Part shown: in pieces, positions 13,570-23,156 of the stretch | Position numbering within the stretch: position 1 is the stretch's first letter | Layout of the letters: each line of letters opens with the position of its first letter | Notes under the pieces: model-generated | Told to the model about the DNA's origin: nothing | What the model saw: the letters and a program-made list of their open reading frames with translations, nothing else | Database searches by the model: none | Translations under genes and position numbers: made by a program | Origin: a virus | Virus record (IMG/VR): IMGVR_UViG_3300033148_001237 | Coordinates: 1-34,384 of that record | Strand: one strand, 5' to 3' | DNA length: 34,384 bases

Positions 13570-14156
13570 ATGGCAGCAGGAACAACATCAGACATATCAT
13601 TATCATCTAATGCTTTATTGTTAATAGGTCACGATACTATAGCGAGTTTTGAAGAATCTACAGCAGGGGCAACAATAGCTTCTAACTTATAGCTTCTAAC
13701 TTATATCAATCTTCATATTACAATATGCTGACTACTTACAGATGGAGATTTGCTACAAAAAAAGTAACATTAGCACGATTAACAGCAACACCTTTAAATG
13801 ATTATACATATCAGTTCCAATTACCTACTGATCTTTTATATCTTATAGCACCTCATAATATTACTAACTATGAATTATATGAGGATAAATTATATTGTAA
13901 TGAGCCGAATGTGTCTATTGACTATACATACAAAGTAGCAGAAGATAAATTACCAGCTTATTTCATAAAAGCTTTTGAGTTCTTTTTAGCTTCTCAATTT
14001 GCTCTACCTATTACAGGAAGCTTAGAAAAGATGAGTGCAATGCAGACAGCATATATGCACCAACTTAGAATGGCAAGACACGCAGATTCTACTCAAAGAC
14101 CTGCGGATTCCTTACCAATCAATCCCTATGTGGATGTCCGATTCGGAGACTATTAG
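13570..14156 (+). CDS. tail tubular protein A (T7 gp11-like), frame broken by a 14-bp tandem duplication
   Basis: From ATG 13570 (behind AAAGGA) the frame encodes S-L-S-S-N-A-L-L-L-I-G-H-D-T-I-A-S-F and then stops at TAG (13690-13692) inside a 14-bp tandem duplication. Removing one copy joins it to the downstream frame and gives a 190-residue protein, near T7 gp11 (196). The rejoined protein reads N-L-Y-Q-S-S-Y-Y-N-M-L-T-T-Y-R-W-R-F-A-T-K-K, then L-P-T-D-L-L-Y-L-I and K-A-F-E-F-F-L-A-S-Q-F-A-L-P-I-T. That is the gatekeeper/adaptor pattern of podoviral tails, which bind under the portal. As given, the gene is split; an assembly error is most likely. Confidence 0.8.
13675..13705. repeat. 14-bp tandem duplication in tail tubular protein A gene
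   Basis: The 14-base unit TAGCTTCTAACTTA occurs twice in a row at 13676-13689 and 13690-13703, with period 14 holding from 13675 to 13705. The length shifts the frame and creates a stop; one copy fewer restores the ORF. Confidence 0.95.
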
Positions 14157-14158
14157 TT

Positions 14159-15874
14159 ATGGGTGTAGAGTTTATTCAGTCCAACATGACAGCAGGGGAG
14201 TTAGCTCCAACGCTTCACAGTAGGACAGATATAAGCAAATATGCCCATGGAGTTGCAGATGCTACTAATATGGTTATTTTGCCTCATGGTGGACTAAGAA
14301 GAAGACCAGGAATGGCTAAGATTACAGATAGTAAAATAGCATCTAAAGGCAGACTCGTTCCTTTTATATTTAGTGTTGACCAAACATATCTAGTAGTTCT
14401 TAGAGACTTAAAAGCAGATATCTATAATGATGGAGAGTTGGTATCATCAGAAACAACAACTTTTACCGAAGCACAATTATATGATGTAGATTTTGTTCAA
14501 TCAGCAGATACTATGTTATTCACACATGAACTTCACCCTACTAAAGTATTACAAAGAACAGGGTCGCATACTTCATGGTCATTTGGAGATGTAACATTTA
14601 GTAATGCTCCTGCAACATGGGGAGCAACAGATGGTTATCCTAGTTGTTGTACATTCTTTGGTGGTAGATTATACTTAGCATCATCTACAGCAAAACCGAC
14701 TACAATATGGGGAAGCGGAACAGGGCAAGACGATTATGGACTTAGTGACATACTTGATACTGACCAATACAATAAGATTGAGAGTTTATTTTCAGGTAGG
14801 GATTTGCAAGTGTTTACTGTTGGAGAAGAAATATATAATACAGCTTCTCCAATAACTCCTGCTAGTTCTGCATGGAAAAGACAAACAGGTTATGGATCAA
14901 CTAGAATAAGACCTATCTTAATCGATGGTGCTACAATGTATATAGACTCTTCAGGAAGAACAGTAAGACAATTCTTATTCGACTATACAGAAGATTCTTA
15001 TGTTTCTTTAAATGCTTCTTTATTATCTTCTCATCTAATTACAGATGTTGTAGCAATGGCTGCTATTAAAGGTACTCAATATGATGTAGGTGATTATGTT
15101 TATGTGGTAAATGCAGATGGTACTTGTGCAGTATTAAATACAATGCGACACGAAGAGATAACAGGATGGACTCATTGGGTTACTGATGGAACATTTGAAG
15201 ATGTTACAGTTATTAATAAAGAGGTATATTTTCTAGTAAAAAGAGAAGATACATATTTCATAGAACTATTAACCGAGAACACTTACACAGATCACAATGT
15301 TTTAATAGACGGAGATTACCCAGATGAGTATAATGTTATCCATTCAGGAGCTAATGTAGTAAAAGGTATTGCTAATGTAATTCATACCGACTATACATCA
15401 GGAGCAGCAGTAACTTCTATTACAACAGACTATAGCAGTGTATTCGCAAGTGTAGAGTTTAAAGTAGTAGCAGATTATAGCATAATGGATGATGATACAT
15501 ATACCGGAACAGATGAAGATAACTCTTTTACAATTACAAGAGATGCTTACAGGCTAGAGGTAGGATTAAATTATTTAACTAAAGTAACTACTTTGCCTAT
15601 AGCGACAGAAACTCGAAAAGGTACAACACTTTTTAGAAGAAAGAGAGTTGTTAAAGTAGATATAAATGTAGTAGATTCTTTAGGCATATATGCTAGAAAC
15701 AGATTAGCAGCAGATAGAGAGTTTACAGTAGTGTTAGATCGTGCTCCTGTACCATTTACAGGATTCAAAGAAATGTATCTATTAGGTTATGATAGATTAG
15801 CAGAGATAGAGGTAAGCCAAAAAGAACCTTTACCTTTTATATTAAGAAGCTTAGGCTTTGAAATTGAATACTAG
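14159..15874 (+). CDS. tail tubular protein B / nozzle (T7 gp12-like)
   Basis: The 571-residue protein has the hallmark N terminus F-I-Q-S-N-M-T-A-G-E-L-A-P-T-L-H-S-R-T-D-I-S-K-Y followed by G-L-R-R-R-P-G-M-A, shared by podoviral nozzle/stabilisation proteins. F-G-G-R-L-Y-L-A-S-S and P-T-T-I-W-G-S near residues 165-190 are also conserved. The rest is beta-rich, as expected for the hexameric tail nozzle that joins the adaptor ring to fibres. It begins three bases after the gp11-like stop. Confidence 0.9.
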   Translation: MGVEFIQSNMTAGELAPTLHSRTDISKYAHGVADATNMVILPHGGLRRRPGMAKITDSKIASKGRLVPFIFSVDQTYLVVLRDLKADIYNDGELVSSETTTFTEAQLYDVDFVQSADTMLFTHELHPTKVLQRTGSHTSWSFGDVTFSNAPATWGATDGYPSCCTFFGGRLYLASSTAKPTTIWGSGTGQDDYGLSDILDTDQYNKIESLFSGRDLQVFTVGEEIYNTASPITPASSAWKRQTGYGSTRIRPILIDGATMYIDSSGRTVRQFLFDYTEDSYVSLNASLLSSHLITDVVAMAAIKGTQYDVGDYVYVVNADGTCAVLNTMRHEEITGWTHWVTDGTFEDVTVINKEVYFLVKREDTYFIELLTENTYTDHNVLIDGDYPDEYNVIHSGANVVKGIANVIHTDYTSGAAVTSITTDYSSVFASVEFKVVADYSIMDDDTYTGTDEDNSFTITRDAYRLEVGLNYLTKVTTLPIATETRKGTTLFRRKRVVKVDINVVDSLGIYARNRLAADREFTVVLDRAPVPFTGFKEMYLLGYDRLAEIEVSQKEPLPFILRSLGFEIEY

Positions 15875-15882
15875 GAGATAAT

Positions 15883-16317
15883 ATGTGGTTCATGATAGCA
15901 GCAGCAGCACTTAGTGCAAAACAACAAGCAGACGCAGGAACAGTAAGCAAGTTAGGCTATAAAGCACAAGCAGCAACAAGAAGAGTACAAGGACAACAAT
16001 CGGTAAGTGCAGCAAAGATGACTAATATGAAATTAACTAGACAATATAATGATATACAAGCATCAAATGCAGTAATGGGTGCAGCGAGTGGAAGAAGTTT
16101 TAGTAGTGCAACAGTTCAAAACATGATGAGAGCAGACAAAGAAAGACTTAATTGGGATATCGAATATTCTACACTATCTGGAAAGATAGGCAAAACAGGG
16201 GCAGAAGCGGATGTTACCGGATATACTTCGGCAGGACAACAAGCACAAGCAACAGGTTTTCAAAAAGGCTTATTGAGTCTTGGTCAATCTTATGCTCAAT
16301 ACAAGCAAGTAGGATAA
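15883..16317 (+). CDS. internal virion (ejection) protein, gp14-like
   Basis: The 144-residue protein starts M-W-F-M-I-A-A-A-A-L-S-A and continues as an Ala/Gln/Lys-rich helix with Q-Y-N-D-I-Q-A-S-N-A-V-M-G-A-A-S-G-R-S-F-S-S, a pattern of T7 gp14-like internal core proteins. It would be packed inside the head and ejected first to make an outer-membrane pore. It is followed four bases later by the next ejection protein. AGGAGA precedes the ATG. Confidence 0.75.
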   Translation: MWFMIAAAALSAKQQADAGTVSKLGYKAQAATRRVQGQQSVSAAKMTNMKLTRQYNDIQASNAVMGAASGRSFSSATVQNMMRADKERLNWDIEYSTLSGKIGKTGAEADVTGYTSAGQQAQATGFQKGLLSLGQSYAQYKQVG

Positions 16318-16320
16318 AAG

Positions 16321-18342
16321 ATGGAAAGATACAAATCAGCTAATTTACAACAAGCACAAATCTCAGCTCCTTCAGGTGCTCTTGCATCTGCACAAGAATC
16401 TATAAGAGGATTTGAGAGTTTAAGTTCTAAACTAAATCAGTTTACAAGTATGGCTATGAATCAATACGCAGCTCAGAGAATGGGAGAAGCCAAAGAACAA
16501 GCAGCAAGAGATGATGCAATAGGGAAGCCTTATCATAAAGAATCTGTATATACAATGTACGGAAAAGCTTATAACAACACAAGGTCAGCTACCTTTGCAG
16601 CAAATGCAGAGATAGATTTAACTACAAAATCAACACAACTAGCAGAAACATATAAGAATGACCCTGATGGATATACAAACGCTATGGGAAGCTATAAAGA
16701 CAAATTAGCTCTTGATGCACCAACTCCTGAACTTGGGAGTGTTATTTCTATCACAGGAAGAAAAATACAGAATCACCAATTCGGAAAACTAAGTATTGCT
16801 AAAGCGGAAGAGATTAATAATCAAAAGATTGGAACTTTAGATACTTATGTTAACTTACAGATAACAAGAGCAATAAACGCACAATCAATAGGTAACACAA
16901 AAGACTTAGACCTTATAACAGAAACAACACTAGACTATGTTGATAGCATGGTTAAAGAAGGTGTAATACCTCAATCTACCGCTGACAATCTTATTAAGAC
17001 AACAAAGTATAAAGTAGATAAAGGCTCTAAAGAAGCGATACTTAGGGATTTAATAGAGGCTAAAAAGTTTGACGAAGCTAGAGAAATGGTTGAAAGCTTC
17101 GGTGATGAGATAGGAGAACAATATACAGTAACACAATTTGATGCAATTAACAGATCATTAACTACTATTTATAATGGTGGAGTCAAAGCTAACACCTCAG
17201 CAACAAAAAAAGTAACAAAAGAAGCTGATAAGTTAGCAAAAAATCAAATTAAAATGAAGCAGCATGGAGTAACATCAGACGAGGCTACAATTTCTGAGGA
17301 AACAAAAGCTAATCTAAGCCCTGAAGTAACAAAACTTGTAGAGATACAAGAAAAAACAGATGCTTTTATGTTGCAATTTGCAGACTTAACACAACTAGAA
17401 AAAGAAGAAACGCTAAGATCAGCAATAAATACTGCAGAGTTTACTTCTTTAAGTATAGAAGTACAAAAAGCTATTAAAGAAAATATCAAAGCAACTAATA
17501 ATGGGTATAAAAATGACCCTATGTCACAAGGATTTGCAGAAGGCAGCTATGCATTAGACGAAACAATCTATTATGGAATGGAAGGATTTACAGAAGCATT
17601 AGATGATAGAGATTTTTACAAAGATATTAATGTTGATAATGCAGGTATAGGGGCAAATAAGCTACTTACTAAAGGCGAAGAACAATCGTTTATAGATACT
17701 CTTCAAGGTGCTGATGAAACAGCAAAATTAGGAATGCTTCAAGAAATTAGTTCACTACCTAAAGAACAAGCAGAACTCATCTATAAACAACTAGATAAAA
17801 AAGGTGCTGATATTTATATAGCTTCTGGTAGATTATTAACACAAAATCAACCTCATGTGGCAAGAGTTTTAATGTTTGGAGCAACTGCTGATGTAAAATT
17901 AGAAACAGAAACAAAAGCTACAAACTATACTAACCTATCTACAATACTACAAGGACATGATGTAGATACTATTAATACAATGACTACTATGGCAACCAAC
18001 TACAATAAGGGAGCAATAGGAATGACAGGCTCTATAGTTTCAAGCAAGGAAGCAATAGAAGCGGTATATGGTAAAATCAAAGGATATAATGGTAGAGATA
18101 CTTTTATTCCCGTAGGAGTCAACGAGGGAACATTTAACGCATGGTTATCAGGATACATTGTATCAGGAGATAGTGCCTTGACAGAAGAAATACAATCTTT
18201 AAATAATGCTTGGTTTGATGGAGATATACAGCTAGTATGGGAAGAAGATGGAAAATATAGTTTAAAGGATTCAAGTAACGGACTTACTTATATGGATGAA
18301 GAAGGTTCGCCTATTATCTTAGATTATTACAGGAGCAAATAA
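16321..18342 (+). CDS. internal virion (ejection) protein, gp15-like, 673 aa
   Basis: This is a long, mostly helical, soluble protein with a Gln/Ala-rich N terminus and Lys/Glu-rich central helices (about residues 280-390). Its size, its place between the gp14-like and larger ejection proteins, and its TAATG overlap with the next gene fit T7 gp15 (747 residues), part of the trans-envelope ejection tube. No enzymatic motif is visible. Sequence similarity to named families cannot be shown by eye, so the call rests on order and build. Confidence 0.65.
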   Translation: MERYKSANLQQAQISAPSGALASAQESIRGFESLSSKLNQFTSMAMNQYAAQRMGEAKEQAARDDAIGKPYHKESVYTMYGKAYNNTRSATFAANAEIDLTTKSTQLAETYKNDPDGYTNAMGSYKDKLALDAPTPELGSVISITGRKIQNHQFGKLSIAKAEEINNQKIGTLDTYVNLQITRAINAQSIGNTKDLDLITETTLDYVDSMVKEGVIPQSTADNLIKTTKYKVDKGSKEAILRDLIEAKKFDEAREMVESFGDEIGEQYTVTQFDAINRSLTTIYNGGVKANTSATKKVTKEADKLAKNQIKMKQHGVTSDEATISEETKANLSPEVTKLVEIQEKTDAFMLQFADLTQLEKEETLRSAINTAEFTSLSIEVQKAIKENIKATNNGYKNDPMSQGFAEGSYALDETIYYGMEGFTEALDDRDFYKDINVDNAGIGANKLLTKGEEQSFIDTLQGADETAKLGMLQEISSLPKEQAELIYKQLDKKGADIYIASGRLLTQNQPHVARVLMFGATADVKLETETKATNYTNLSTILQGHDVDTINTMTTMATNYNKGAIGMTGSIVSSKEAIEAVYGKIKGYNGRDTFIPVGVNEGTFNAWLSGYIVSGDSALTEEIQSLNNAWFDGDIQLVWEEDGKYSLKDSSNGLTYMDEEGSPIILDYYRSK

Positions 18343-20627
18343 TGATTAATCACGATTTTACTCCTGGTCAAACAAGTAAGCAAAAAGCAGGGAAGTACGA
18401 AGAATCAACTTTACAAGCATTAAAAGAAGGTTTTTTATATGCTGATGCAACAAGAGATTATGATATGCAAGACACTAGAGCTAATAATGATGTATTTCAG
18501 GCACAAGACAACTATAAACAGTTTCAAGTAGAGTATGATGCTTATGCTAAAGAACAACCTGCAACAAAAGCAAATTATAAAGAATGGATAGACAAAGGTT
18601 TTATCAGACTAACGGATCACGACACAGTAGAATGGTCAACTTTCGTACCCTTAGTACAAGGAAGAGAAGAAGCACTAAAAGGTGCTATTTACGCATACGG
18701 ACTAAAAGATGATATAGATAACAAGTTTGCTACGAATGTTCAGGGTGATATGGATAAATACATGAACAAACAATATAGCACATTTGGAACTGCTGCTAAT
18801 ATGATAGGCCACATGGGTCAGTGGGCAACAGAACCAGGATCAATTATTGAGATGATGACTCCTGGTGTTGTTAGAGGTAAAACGCTAATGCAGAATGTAG
18901 CAAAAGCATTTGGTTATGAGTTTGCAGCAGGTTTAGTAGGGGAAAGTTTTAAACAGTTTCAGACTTTTGGTGTTGTAGCACTTAAAAAAAGAGCAAAACT
19001 AGATGGATATTATAAAGAAGCTTTTGCAGAAATAGGATTAAACTCTATCGGTGCAGGAGTTCTTAGAGCAGCAGGTAGTGCTACAGTAGATAAAGCAATT
19101 ATGAGAACAATTAAAAACAAACCTAAGAACAAAGGCAAAAATATAGATGTTATATTTGCTAGATACAATCAGCGTATGCAGTCAAAATTAATTAGAAGTG
19201 AAGATATGCACAGAACAACACTTAATCAAGTAGATGACCAACTCAACAACGGAAAGCCTGTAGAAATTCAAACAGATATAGATATCAATACAAAAACTTC
19301 ACCCGAAGTAAAAGCTGTAGATTTAGCAGAACAACAACAAAATCTTTACATTAAAAGCGGTGATATGGAACAAGAGAATATCATTAACAAAGCTACTGAT
19401 GAGGTAACTGAAAAGCCTGAGAATGTAGATTTATTTGTTGAGAAGTATAAAGAAGGGGAAGAACTTTTTAGTGATGATGAGATATTACAAAATCTAAGGA
19501 AACAAGAATCAGAACTAAGTCCGTTAAGTCCTGAACAAGAGATAGAAGCGATGGAAGAAGTTATACCAAAGCCCCAAGGCTTTCAGGCTCAGGAAATGAT
19601 GATAGGTGCTGAAACAATTAAAAAAACTGATTTTAATTTAATTCAAGCAAGAATGAAAACAAGAGAATTTAATAGAAAGAATCCCGACAAAAAAAGAACA
19701 ATACCAAAAGCACAAGAAGATGCTTATAAAAGACATGAAAATATAGCAGATGAATTGCTTGAAATGGATTTTATAGCAGGAGGCACAGGGCAACCAATAT
19801 TTGCTAAATTTGCAGATAATTTAGCAGCAGGAACAGTTGCAGGTATTGAAGAGGATGAGCAAGGCAATATCTCGTTTAATCCTGAGAAGTTTGTACTAGG
19901 ACTAGGTGGATATACAGCAGCTAAAGCTATGTTTAAAGCAGGAGCATTTGATACTTTACCTCAAGAACTTAACGCACAAGTTAAAAAGTATTTTGGTGTA
20001 GAGTTAGAGCCTAGTATAGTAGGTAGTGATCCTAGAGCAATAATATCAAAACCTAGAAAAGGATGGACAAAAGAACGAATAGAAAAAGAATTAAAATCAG
20101 CCTTAATGTGGGCTAAAGATACTAATAGAGAATATCGACGAGCACTAGCAGAATTTTCTACAGATACAGAATTAGAAAATCATATTTTTTATCATGGTAC
20201 AGGCGGAGGTGGAGAAAGTAAATTAAAACCATCTGTAGCATTATCTAAAAAAGCATTTAGAGGAGGTGGATATGATGAGGATTATTATGGTATCTCTTTA
20301 TCTTCTAGTAGAAATAAAGCCTCTAATTTTACAGGAGAATCTAGTAGCGGTACAGTATTTCCTGTAATATTAAGCAAAAATGCAAAAATAATAGAAAGAC
20401 CTGACCTAGAAGATGCTTTAGATATTGAGGATTATATAGAGACTTTTTGGACAGAGGGAATAGATGCTGTAAAAATAGGAGACTGGTCGGATCCACATTC
20501 AGAGCAGGAAATAGTAATTTTAAATCCTAGAAGTATCACAGTAGGAAAAGGTACACGTTTTCAAGTATTCAAAAAGGAAAGATTTGAAAATCTTACAATA
20601 GAAGCTATAAAAGAGGAGAATAATTAA
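18342..20627 (+). CDS. internal virion protein with C-terminal ADP-ribosyltransferase-like domain, 761 aa
   Basis: The N-terminal 230 residues include G-H-M-G-Q-W-A-T-E-P-G-S and amphipathic segments typical of ejection proteins. The middle (about residues 290-430) is charged and low in structure. The last 150 residues look like a compact enzyme: Y617-H618-G-T-G near the start, Y-Y-G-I-S-L-S-S-S-R-N-K-A (648-660), then G-I-D-A-V-K-I and S-E721-Q-E723-I-V-I-L-N-P-R-S-I. A Y-H-G-T start, a central G-x-S-L-S...A segment and a terminal E-x-E strand followed by N-P...I are features of the ADP-ribosyltransferase fold found in phage polyvalent proteins. If active, it would enter the cell with the DNA and modify a host target. 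Overlaps both neighbours by one base. Confidence 0.7.
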   Translation: MINHDFTPGQTSKQKAGKYEESTLQALKEGFLYADATRDYDMQDTRANNDVFQAQDNYKQFQVEYDAYAKEQPATKANYKEWIDKGFIRLTDHDTVEWSTFVPLVQGREEALKGAIYAYGLKDDIDNKFATNVQGDMDKYMNKQYSTFGTAANMIGHMGQWATEPGSIIEMMTPGVVRGKTLMQNVAKAFGYEFAAGLVGESFKQFQTFGVVALKKRAKLDGYYKEAFAEIGLNSIGAGVLRAAGSATVDKAIMRTIKNKPKNKGKNIDVIFARYNQRMQSKLIRSEDMHRTTLNQVDDQLNNGKPVEIQTDIDINTKTSPEVKAVDLAEQQQNLYIKSGDMEQENIINKATDEVTEKPENVDLFVEKYKEGEELFSDDEILQNLRKQESELSPLSPEQEIEAMEEVIPKPQGFQAQEMMIGAETIKKTDFNLIQARMKTREFNRKNPDKKRTIPKAQEDAYKRHENIADELLEMDFIAGGTGQPIFAKFADNLAAGTVAGIEEDEQGNISFNPEKFVLGLGGYTAAKAMFKAGAFDTLPQELNAQVKKYFGVELEPSIVGSDPRAIISKPRKGWTKERIEKELKSALMWAKDTNREYRRALAEFSTDTELENHIFYHGTGGGGESKLKPSVALSKKAFRGGGYDEDYYGISLSSSRNKASNFTGESSSGTVFPVILSKNAKIIERPDLEDALDIEDYIETFWTEGIDAVKIGDWSDPHSEQEIVILNPRSITVGKGTRFQVFKKERFENLTIEAIKEENN

Positions 20628-23125
20628 TGGGATCACTATTAAGCAAATTAGCAAAAGATACAATAGTAAAGACTACTCCTGAATCTTTAAAAGGTGGGAT
20701 AGCAGGAAGAACTTTAAAACTAGCACCTGATGCAATACCTACAAAACTAAAAGATATCGACATAGATATTGCTGCAACTAAACAGAAATTAGGTAGAGCC
20801 AAACAAACTACTAAAACAAAGTTTGAACAATTAGAAGCGGCACAAATAGAAGTAGAACAGAAAATAGATATCCAAGAAGAAATACCTGACTTAACAGCCA
20901 TTAATACTCAGCAAGAAATGGATTTGGCAATAAAGAGGTCAGAAGTTCAAAGAGATATTGCATTAAGAATTAACGAACTAGAGATGGAAAAAAGAGCTAC
21001 AGAAATAGTAGGACAAGGTAAAGCAAAGGGTTTATCTACTTACGACTCTTTATATAATATGGTAAGCGAGAAAGCAGGTTCAGGCGAAGTTTTCTCTAAT
21101 CAAGAAGCGAGAGGTAAAGCAATCTATACAAGAGTGTCTGCTAATATGACAGATTTGAAAGATGCCCTTAGAACTAAATGGGCAGGACTTACACAAGATA
21201 TCGAAATGGGTCATGATGTAATTAGGTATTTAAAAGATAATAACTTAAAGAATAAAGATGCTGTAAAATATGGTAAAGAGTGGACAGCAGGAGCTAATCA
21301 AATGACGGGGCTAAGAAATAAAGCAGGAGGAAAAGTTCATAGCTTGGAAGATTGGGTAATTCCTCAAACTCATAATAAGTTTAATCTTAGAAAAGCAGGA
21401 CTGAACGAATGGAAGAAGTTTATACGCCCTCTATTAGATGTGGAGAGAATGGAGAAACAAATAGGAAAACCTGTTGATGAGATATTAGATAATGCTTTTG
21501 TATCTCTTACATCACCTGAAGTTAAGAATAGTTCATTTAGTGCTAACATGGCGAAGAGGCATCAAGAGAGAAGAGTTATACATTACAAAGACGGCGATAG
21601 CATTATTAACTACAACAAAGAGTTTGGCAATCCTGATGTGTTTGGTACTATGGATAATTATTTAAGAAGTCAGTCACAAGAGATAGCTGCTATGCAATTA
21701 TTTGGAGCAAACCCTGATAAGCTGTTTAATAAGATGAAAGACTTAGCCAGAGCTGATGGCATGGGTAATTGGCAAGAAAACAAATTAGATGCTTTATGGG
21801 ATATCGTTTTAGGTGAAGCTGATGGGGATAATATAGTTAACACAGCAGATAAAATAATCGCAACCATTGGTGGAGGCCATAGAGTCTTACAGACAGGGGC
21901 AAAACTTGGATCAGCACAAATTTCAGCTATTGCAGATGTAGGAAATATATATTTAGGAGCAGGATACAGAGGACTCAACGGGTTTAAAATAATGGGTACA
22001 GGACTAGAAACGCTTACGCAAGAAGCTTTAGGAGGTACTAAAATTGGTAACAATACAGACTTCGCTTCAAGATTAGGAATAGTTAGCGAGTTTGCAAGTG
22101 CCTCTTTAGCAAATAGCAAATATGCAGAAGCTACACAAACAGGAGGTCTAGCAAAGACAAGTGAAGCGGTATTAAGAGCATCAGGATTAGGTTCATGGAC
22201 TAACTCATTAAGAGCAGGTTTCGGCTTAGAATTAAATAGTAGATTCTTTCAAGATTTTAATATGAAGTTTGATGACCTAAGTTATAATAATATGTTTACT
22301 GAATATGGTATCACAGCCAAAGATTGGGACAAAATTAGATCAACAAAAGGTAGAGAAATAAAATCTGATTCTTTTTCAGCAGACTTCTTAGATATGGAAG
22401 CAGTTTATAAAATAGATGAAGAACTAGGATATAAACTGTCTGAACTTATATCAACAGAGATGGATGCTTTTGTCATTATGCCAACTGCAAGAACAAGAGT
22501 ATATACAACAGCCGGAAAGAAAAAAGGCACTCTTTCAGGAGAGTTGATGAGAAATGTAACTCTTTTTAAATCCTTTCCTATTTCTGTAATGCAGATGCAC
22601 GCTGCAAGATGGGCAAAAATGACAGGTGGCGGTAAAGCAGCATATACAGCAGGAGCGGTAACAAGTAGTGTAATGTTTGGTGGAGTTGCACTAATGGCTT
22701 ATGATGTTGTTACAGGCAAGACCCCGAGAAGTATTGACAGAAAAGAATTCCCTTACGAAGCCTTAGTAAAAGGCGGGGGCATGGGTATCTTCGAGGACTT
22801 GTTTAATATGGGTACTGTTAATAGATACGGACATGGATGGTTAGGAACTTTAGTAGGTGTGCCTTATGGAACTCTTGAAGATATCAGTGGAATTGTATCA
22901 GATGTCAATAATGAGTTAAGAGGAGAGGACAGGAATGTTATGGCTAATGCTTATAATAGAGCAAAGCGATATATACCTGGTCAAAACTTATGGTACACGA
23001 GAACACTCTTTTCAGAAACTTTGGGAGATTTTATGCAAGAAGCTATAGACCCGAAGTATTATCAGAAGGAAATGAGAAAGATGAAATACATGAAACAACG
23101 GGATCAAGAGTACCTATTTAGGTAA
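20627..23125 (+). CDS. large internal virion (ejection) protein, 832 aa
   Basis: The 832-residue protein has a coiled-coil N-terminal region (about residues 45-130, rich in Gln/Glu/Lys) and a helical middle. Its C-terminal half contains L-F-K-S-F-P-I-S-V-M-Q-M-H-A-A-R-W-A-K-M and hydrophobic G-A-V-T-S-S-V-M-F-G-G-V-A-L-M-A-Y-D-V-V. Membrane-prone segments of this type and the F-K-S-F-P-x-x-x-M-x-x-H motif recur in large podoviral ejection/DNA-injection proteins that occupy the gp16 position. A lytic transglycosylase motif, as in T7 gp16, is not seen. It is the last ejection gene, followed by an inserted nuclease. Confidence 0.75.
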   Translation: MGSLLSKLAKDTIVKTTPESLKGGIAGRTLKLAPDAIPTKLKDIDIDIAATKQKLGRAKQTTKTKFEQLEAAQIEVEQKIDIQEEIPDLTAINTQQEMDLAIKRSEVQRDIALRINELEMEKRATEIVGQGKAKGLSTYDSLYNMVSEKAGSGEVFSNQEARGKAIYTRVSANMTDLKDALRTKWAGLTQDIEMGHDVIRYLKDNNLKNKDAVKYGKEWTAGANQMTGLRNKAGGKVHSLEDWVIPQTHNKFNLRKAGLNEWKKFIRPLLDVERMEKQIGKPVDEILDNAFVSLTSPEVKNSSFSANMAKRHQERRVIHYKDGDSIINYNKEFGNPDVFGTMDNYLRSQSQEIAAMQLFGANPDKLFNKMKDLARADGMGNWQENKLDALWDIVLGEADGDNIVNTADKIIATIGGGHRVLQTGAKLGSAQISAIADVGNIYLGAGYRGLNGFKIMGTGLETLTQEALGGTKIGNNTDFASRLGIVSEFASASLANSKYAEATQTGGLAKTSEAVLRASGLGSWTNSLRAGFGLELNSRFFQDFNMKFDDLSYNNMFTEYGITAKDWDKIRSTKGREIKSDSFSADFLDMEAVYKIDEELGYKLSELISTEMDAFVIMPTARTRVYTTAGKKKGTLSGELMRNVTLFKSFPISVMQMHAARWAKMTGGGKAAYTAGAVTSSVMFGGVALMAYDVVTGKTPRSIDRKEFPYEALVKGGGMGIFEDLFNMGTVNRYGHGWLGTLVGVPYGTLEDISGIVSDVNNELRGEDRNVMANAYNRAKRYIPGQNLWYTRTLFSETLGDFMQEAIDPKYYQKEMRKMKYMKQRDQEYLFR

Positions 23126-23134
23126 GAATTAAGA

Positions 23135-23140
23135 TATAAT
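23135..23140 (+). promoter_or_regulatory. -10 box before inserted homing nuclease
   Basis: TATAAT at 23135 lies inside a 17-base string (AGAATTAAGATATAATA, 23125-23141) that recurs exactly at 28796-28812 before the small RNA. No good -35 is seen. It probably drives the nuclease gene at 23157 on its own. Confidence 0.5.
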
Positions 23141-23156
23141 AAAAGAAAGGAAAAAT

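Noticed and set aside
14035-14223. 62-residue open frame overlapping two tail genes
   Set aside because: It is in a different frame from the gp11- and gp12-like genes and has no own ribosome site or recognisable feature.
16152-16343. 63-residue open frame across the gp14/gp15 boundary
   Set aside because: It overlaps the gp14-like gene in another frame and its composition is that of a shifted coding sequence.
21670-22119. 149-residue open frame on the minus strand
   Set aside because: It lies wholly inside the large ejection protein gene, has no ribosome site, and its Leu/Ser/Ile-rich composition is that of an antisense shadow.
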